From assembly GCA_027946365.1 (NCBI GenBank), contig JAPEUQ010000014.1:496001-560000 (forward strand): a DNA stretch of 64,000 nucleotides. Direction: 5' to 3'. The position numbers and the translations under genes are program-made. The notes under the pieces were generated by a model, which did no database searches, had not been told where the DNA came from, and was given only the letters and a program-made list of their open reading frames with translations. Below, one piece after another: positions 59,085 to 64,000 of this stretch (position 1 is the first letter of the stretch; every line of letters starts with the position of its first letter). The stretch is from Kalmusia sp. IMI 367209 (Eukaryota > Ascomycota > Dothideomycetes > Pleosporales > Didymosphaeriaceae).

Positions 59085-59090
59085 TTTTTT
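59085..59090 (+). terminator. RNA polymerase III terminator (T6)
   Basis: Six T directly follow the discriminator base of tRNA-Phe. Confidence 0.9.
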
Positions 59091-60994
59091 GACCATGTTC
59101 TTGATCCAACTATCTATATAAGTAGTATATTCCATCTGGAAGTGGACAACTTTTTTTAAGGAGGTGCATTGGGTGTAGGAATAGCATTTATTTCTTTTTG
59201 TCTATCGTACTTGCTAATAACCTGTGATAAAGAAACAGATCGACAGTCGCAGCCCATACATAACTGTCCAGATCAGCAAGGCTCATACCATGTGTATGAT
59301 AAGAACAATATACTCAGTTGAGTTTAGGCTACCTACCATGACATCACGTAGATACCCCGTGTTGATTCTCAAGACATTTCTATGAAAACCTCCGCGAGAA
59401 ACAGGAGAGAAGTTTGTAATGGTATCGTTAATTATATATATAGGGTAATGCAACAAGCAAAGTTTCATCCAACAAACTCATGTCCGGACTAAATTATCGG
59501 CAGTGCCCTACTACATCTCACAAATCCGATCGTCGTGTAAGAGAAGCATCACGCATTGATCATTCGTCAGACCGATGCCTTATTCGTTCTCAGTAGACCC
59601 AGCACACACACTTGTGGTCAGCTACGGCTGGTATCAGGAAGACACCTCACGTAGTCCTCTAATGTACTATGTATCTTGAAGGTAATCTGATCTATAATAT
59701 GTCTCCTGGTGTCATTGGTTCTCTGGATCGTTTTCTCAGGGACCATATACATCACTTCAAGACCACGGAGATGGGCTGGGGATTCCCTACCTTCAAATTA
59801 TACGAAGCCGCTATTTGATCGTGGTAAGCGCAGTTGTCGAGAACAATTCGCGAGCTTGCACCAACCATGATCACGGAGGAACCCTGACTGGGAGTGGTCG
59901 AGCGCGGACGACCACGCAAGACAGAGATATGTGAGGCTCCATAACACTAGGGGTCGCATTAGGTCTTCTTAAAGTGTAAATCATGAATATGGTTAGACAA
60001 TTGTGCGTTCCATGTTGACGACTTCTACTTTTCGACATGTTAATTTAGGTAGCTACAATTGGTACTTCACTACGTGCACGCCATTCAGTCCCCATATATA
60101 TGGAGTACGCTCCGAATGCTACTAGAAGGCACTTTGAAGTACGTTGACTTCATGGGGGGCGATTCGTGGTCAGCAAGGATTAAAGACGATTACGTTGAAC
60201 CCATCTACGTACCTGGATAAGCGACAAACAAATACCTTCCTGATCAAAGTGTTATAGTACTTATGAGATGAGCTGTGTCTCATGTTTTACACACCCATAC
60301 CCTACAAGCATGTACGGTTCAGTGTAATCGCATCATCAGCTGTATAGTTCACATTCTATTACCATGCCTCGAACACGGCCGATGCGATCAGCTTCCTACG
60401 TACCTGTCTTAAGCTTTGCCTGTTTTACAGTTGCAAGTCATTGATCAAGAGATCTTTATGTTCATACTTAACGTATATGTAAGGGTACTTCACTTCATGT
60501 TCTAGGGACAAGCAAGGGCTGGATGAGATTTTGCAGATTTTTTTAAACAGCGTAGAATCGTGGACGAGCATATTTGGCTTGAGCCGCCGCCATCCGGCGC
60601 GACCAATAATAGTTCCTCGCATTTGCTTGCGCTTAAATCATAACATAAGCCTGGGACTTTGCGTAACGAGGCGAGGTCTCGAGCATGCATTACTACCAAA
60701 GATGGGTAGAAAACCCCAATACAACTCCAACACCCCATGTCAAAACGCTCAACATCTTAGAACACCTAGCATGTACCCATAACATCACATGATCTTTTCC
60801 GCCCAAATCCCATGACCGCAAGATGAAGACGAAAGAAAGGTCAAATAGTACATATCTGAAGGGGAAAAGTATGGCAATACTTCCTCTTCAAAAAAATCCC
60901 TCGAATATCGAGACAGGAAGTGGATGATGAAGTGGTGCATGTGTAGTATGCGAGCGGGCCAATGTCGCGTCTATAAATTTGAAAGTACCATCTC
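59091..60994. other. AT-rich gene-free 1.9 kb
   Basis: Stop-rich on both strands. Broken protein-like fragments can be read around 59850-59970 and 60080-60220, but no frame extends. It may be decayed mobile-element sequence; no ends or target duplications are seen. Confidence 0.4.
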
Positions 60995-63494
60995 CTAATC
61001 CGTGATCCTCCAACTGCCGAACCACTTGAGATGGCGCCACTGCGAGCTCGGGCCTACCATACCAAACGAAATAGCCCTAAAAAGCCAGAATAATCCGATG
61101 ACAGCGACATAGAGAGCACTGAAAAGCACCCAGTTGACCTGCTTATTGAGTCTGCGCGTGGCCCAATCGATGCAGAAGCCTGCAGTCAGAATGGCAAAAT
61201 AAAGGGCCGGATAGTAGTGGTGGACATAGGTAACACGACCCATGGCGACAAAGGGGAGATAGTGCAGGAACCAGCCAATGACTGGGTAGAGACCAGAGTA
61301 ATGGATGTGATCAATGTCGGCAGGTTTGAGGTCGTCGTAGCCGCGCTGCCAGCGGACAAGGTACCAGGCAATATAGAGGGCGAAGATACCGAGCGAAGCG
61401 GTGGAGCCCCAGTAGACAAGTGGGTTGCCGAGAAGGAAGTATTTGACGACTGCGGTTGGTTAGATGATGTATGATGATGTACTCACGGAAAGATCGAAAA
61501 CTTACTATCATCATTCCAACCACACATGCGAAGACCGACGTGGAGGATGGGCCACTGCCAAAACTTCGAGGCAAGGTCATCCTGCTTGTCCGGGTCAGGA
61601 ACCAACGCATTGTTAGAAGTCATCATAGCGACGTTAAGATGAATGAAGTCCTGGAGGAAAGGAGACTTGTAGGAGTCGGGATTGCCAGTAGGCACTACGT
61701 TATATTAGCATACCCGCCAAAGAGAGGATAAGTTCACTTACGCTTCTCATTCCAGTGACTTTCGACATTCCAATGCGTGTACACGTCACGAGGCCTGTTC
61801 TCCTTGACACAAGTCGTCTCGATCTGCTTGAAACCCCACTGCGGCAGGTTGACGTTGCCAGCTCGCAGATAACACCCGAGATCTACGTGCTTCAACCGAA
61901 ACGCAGTTGTCAAAGTGCGAATCTTAGAATAGTCCCTGGATGCTGCATCTCGAACGACTTCAATCTTCCAGTGGTCTTTGGTATCACCAACAGTAGTATT
62001 ACCATAGCACGAAACTTCCCAGTCAGCCTTTGTGACTGGGGCAGCAACCTGATGGGAGTGCAGATTGCGACCGGTCTGAGCGTGAATCAAACGAATGACG
62101 TCGCCATTCTTAGGGAAACGGAGCTCTTCATCAGGCGAATATTCAGTTTCATGGCGATTAGGATAGAAGAACCAGTCGTTGTTGGCATCTTTGTGGTGGT
62201 AGCAAGTAATCTGTTGCTGGGTTGAACCCTCCGGATAAGTCTGGTGGTGAGAATGCAAGAGACCTCCTCCGTATCCCATGTTCTTTAAGGTTGCACGAGA
62301 GCCGTAGGCAACCTCCAATGGGCTATCCTTCCCGACGTTGGTACCTCGCAGATTGGCCTGGAAAAGGGAGCTCATCTGTGCATCGCCGGGGCCGCTGTTC
62401 TCGAGGATAAGGAAGTGCATGTAGAAGGAGAACATGTAGACCGCGAGGGGTATGAGGATAAGACCGAAGACGCGGAAAGCTAGATGCGTAGCCAGTTCAA
62501 CCTGTTTAATTAGCTTTTAAGTTCGTCAGAAGGTCACCAGTCCTACCTTCGGCATTTTCAAGTCACCAAACTTGTTCCAGAGATCTTCAATGGTGTACAG
62601 TCCAACTAAAGCAGTGACAAAAAAGCCGACCCACTTGACACTGCAGACACATCCGATAGACACACCCAGCAGCATCAACCACAAACCCCACTCTGGCGAG
62701 AACGGGTCACGTTGCTGACGGTGAAACTTGGACCAGCAGAAGACTGTTGTGAAGGTAAAGCATAGCAGCATAGAGTCGAGCAGGATAAAACGACTGATGG
62801 TAGTGTACGAATTCTCGAACAACACCATGAGTGTAACGAGCCACACGGTCGGCCTGCGGAAATTGAGCTCTTTCGCAGTAAAATAAGCCAGAGGTACACA
62901 GACAGCCCCAAATACGGAGTTGAAAAGTCGCATGAAGGTGTAATTGAGCTCTGGTGGGTACTTTTCTCCCGACTTGAACTCAAATGAACCATTGTAACCC
63001 GCTAGGTATCCAGACAGGCCGACGAGCATTTTCCCTAGCGGCGGATGGACATCGAAGTAGAATTCGCGCTTGAGGTAGTGGGAGCCGAACTTTCCGAAAC
63101 TGTGCCAGCTGTTAGACATGCGCATAACGATGCGGGGAAGGAGGCTGCGTACTGGGCTTCATCCCAAGTAACGATCGGCGAGAGGCCGATCTTCCACATG
63201 CGTGTGAAGAATGCGAGCGCGGTAAAAAGTAGCGGAGCCCATATGAATTCGTACTCGTCAAGCACACCAATGACACTGAACGGCTGGCCACATGTTAGCT
63301 GTCTGCTACGAAGGTGTAATTCCTATGCCTTGCAGCTGAGACTAAGGGCTTCGGGTGTTTACCTTCTCTTTCGACTTCTCTGCTGATGGTGCCTGTGCAA
63401 CGGCTGGTGTCGCCGCCTGTTGCCCAGCTACGTTTCTTCTCCGCAGCTCTTCCGCTCTCGCATCCGCGCCTGTCGCCTGCGCGTTCGACGCCAT
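60995..63494 (-). CDS. PMT2: Dolichyl-phosphate-mannose-protein mannosyltransferase, PMT2 subfamily
   Basis: Six exons (63494-63363, 63283-63153, 63099-62547, 62501-61742, 61694-61506, 61449-60995) give 739 residues, normal for Pmt2. The enzyme transfers mannose from dolichyl phosphate to Ser/Thr of secretory proteins in the ER membrane, usually as a Pmt1-Pmt2 heterodimer. After a disordered cytosolic N terminus of about 44 residues comes the first span, and then [15 protein letters not shown] with the conserved Asp-Glu; its junction restores [25 protein letters not shown] and YNGSFEF follow the PMT2 pattern. The lumenal MIR region (about 320-500) has [26 protein letters not shown] and [10 protein letters not shown]-terminal spans include [18 protein letters not shown] and [10 protein letters not shown], ending WFGSWRITD, close to the PMT2-type end. 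Confidence 0.95.
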
Positions 63495-64000
63495 ATTGTG
63501 GAGCGATCTGTATCTCTGCTCTCTTGTTCCGAGCTCCGTCGGTCGTGCCTGAGAGGGAGTAGGTCGACAGGAATTTCAAGCCCGCAGTGGGACGAGGTTG
63601 AGTCGCGGTGGGGGCTGAGGTGCGTAACTGCGAAGCACCACCTCGCAAACGAGCGGCGATGAAGAATATTACAATTGGATAGAAGAGAAGGAAGAAGCGG
63701 GAGACAGATTGCTCGCGCAGCTCTCACCCCGTCTTGGTGCGTCGAGTGAGGAGAGGTGAAGTACGAAAATAGAAATTCTAAGGCAAGGCGACGTTGAGCT
63801 GAGCAAGGGCCAGCCGCGTAGACAGGGGCGTATCCCAATACGGGGAAGGAACACCTGTCTTCGCCGCACTCACGTGAGACCCCAGTTGTCGCGACATGCA
63901 AGTCTCCCACCGTCAGGAGATATTTTGCAAAATGTGAATAATAAATATATTGATCGGTTCACATACCAAGGACCCGGGTATCGCTACGCTAAGCTTCTCG
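63495..64000. other. Promoter side of PMT2 up to the right edge
   Basis: No gene seen. An open stretch in the region (63428-63910, -) overlaps the first PMT2 exon in another frame and looks like a shadow. Confidence 0.4.

Noticed and set aside
59850..59970. RGRPRKTE-like segment suggesting a Tc1/mariner helix-turn-helix relic
   Set aside because: Stops surround it, no catalytic motif or inverted repeats are seen, and other frames read equally protein-like.

Overview
The window is nuclear DNA of a filamentous ascomycete (Pezizomycotina). The Dothideomycetes are the best guess from gene style, but nothing here fixes a species. The evidence is dense single-copy eukaryotic housekeeping genes, split by many short GT-AG introns (mostly 43 to 140 nt), with no bacterial-style operons. 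Among them are eS7, TRS120, MIF2/CENP-C, PMT2, TBCB, an ING/PHD protein, a peroxisomal carrier and an intron-containing tRNA-Phe. Exon models were built by hand from splice signals, reading phase and conserved family motifs. No search was run.

Layout. 1-1384 (-): hypothetical repeat protein with a Q-rich tail, running off the left edge. 2017-4602 (-): ING/PHD chromatin reader. 5541-8025 (+): Gfd2-like DEDD-fold protein with an RGG tail. 8129-8478 (-): tentative tiny gene. 8753-10041 (+): aquaporin-like channel. 10456-11253 (+): ribosomal protein eS7. 11579-12474 (-): glutathione transferase. 13986-15806 (+): CCCH zinc-finger protein. 16446-21643 (-): large GHKL ATPase of the DUF3684 type. 22214-26839 (+): TRS120. 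27558-28658 (+): secreted protein with Kex2-type sites. 29195-30370 (-): peroxisomal ATP carrier. 30962-32891 (-): MFS transporter. 34061-36198 (-): multi-span membrane protein. 37873-40235 (+): SPATA20/YyaL-like thioredoxin-fold protein. 42967-45205 (-): tubulin cofactor B. 48553-50254 (+): MYB-domain protein. 55433-58020 (-): Mif2/CENP-C. 58974-59084 (+): tRNA-Phe. 60995-63494 (-): protein O-mannosyltransferase PMT2.

No gene cluster or operon-like functional unit is evident; most neighbours are unrelated core functions. The most notable points are these. (i) A secreted precursor-like protein has four C-x5-C motifs and three Lys-Arg sites, two of them followed by nearly the same peptide. (ii) The DUF3684 GHKL ATPase ends in a HExxH-x5-H signature. 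(iii) Single-base frame breaks interrupt three otherwise intact conserved genes (two in DUF3684, one in the SPATA20-like gene, probably two in the MYB gene), nearly all at short G or C runs, which suggests homopolymer errors in the assembly rather than gene death. (iv) Four stop-free introns of length 3n fall inside key domains. (v) TBCB and MIF2 have unusually long introns. (vi) Large gene-free stretches lie at 45.2-48.5, 50.3-55.4 and 59.1-61.0 kb.
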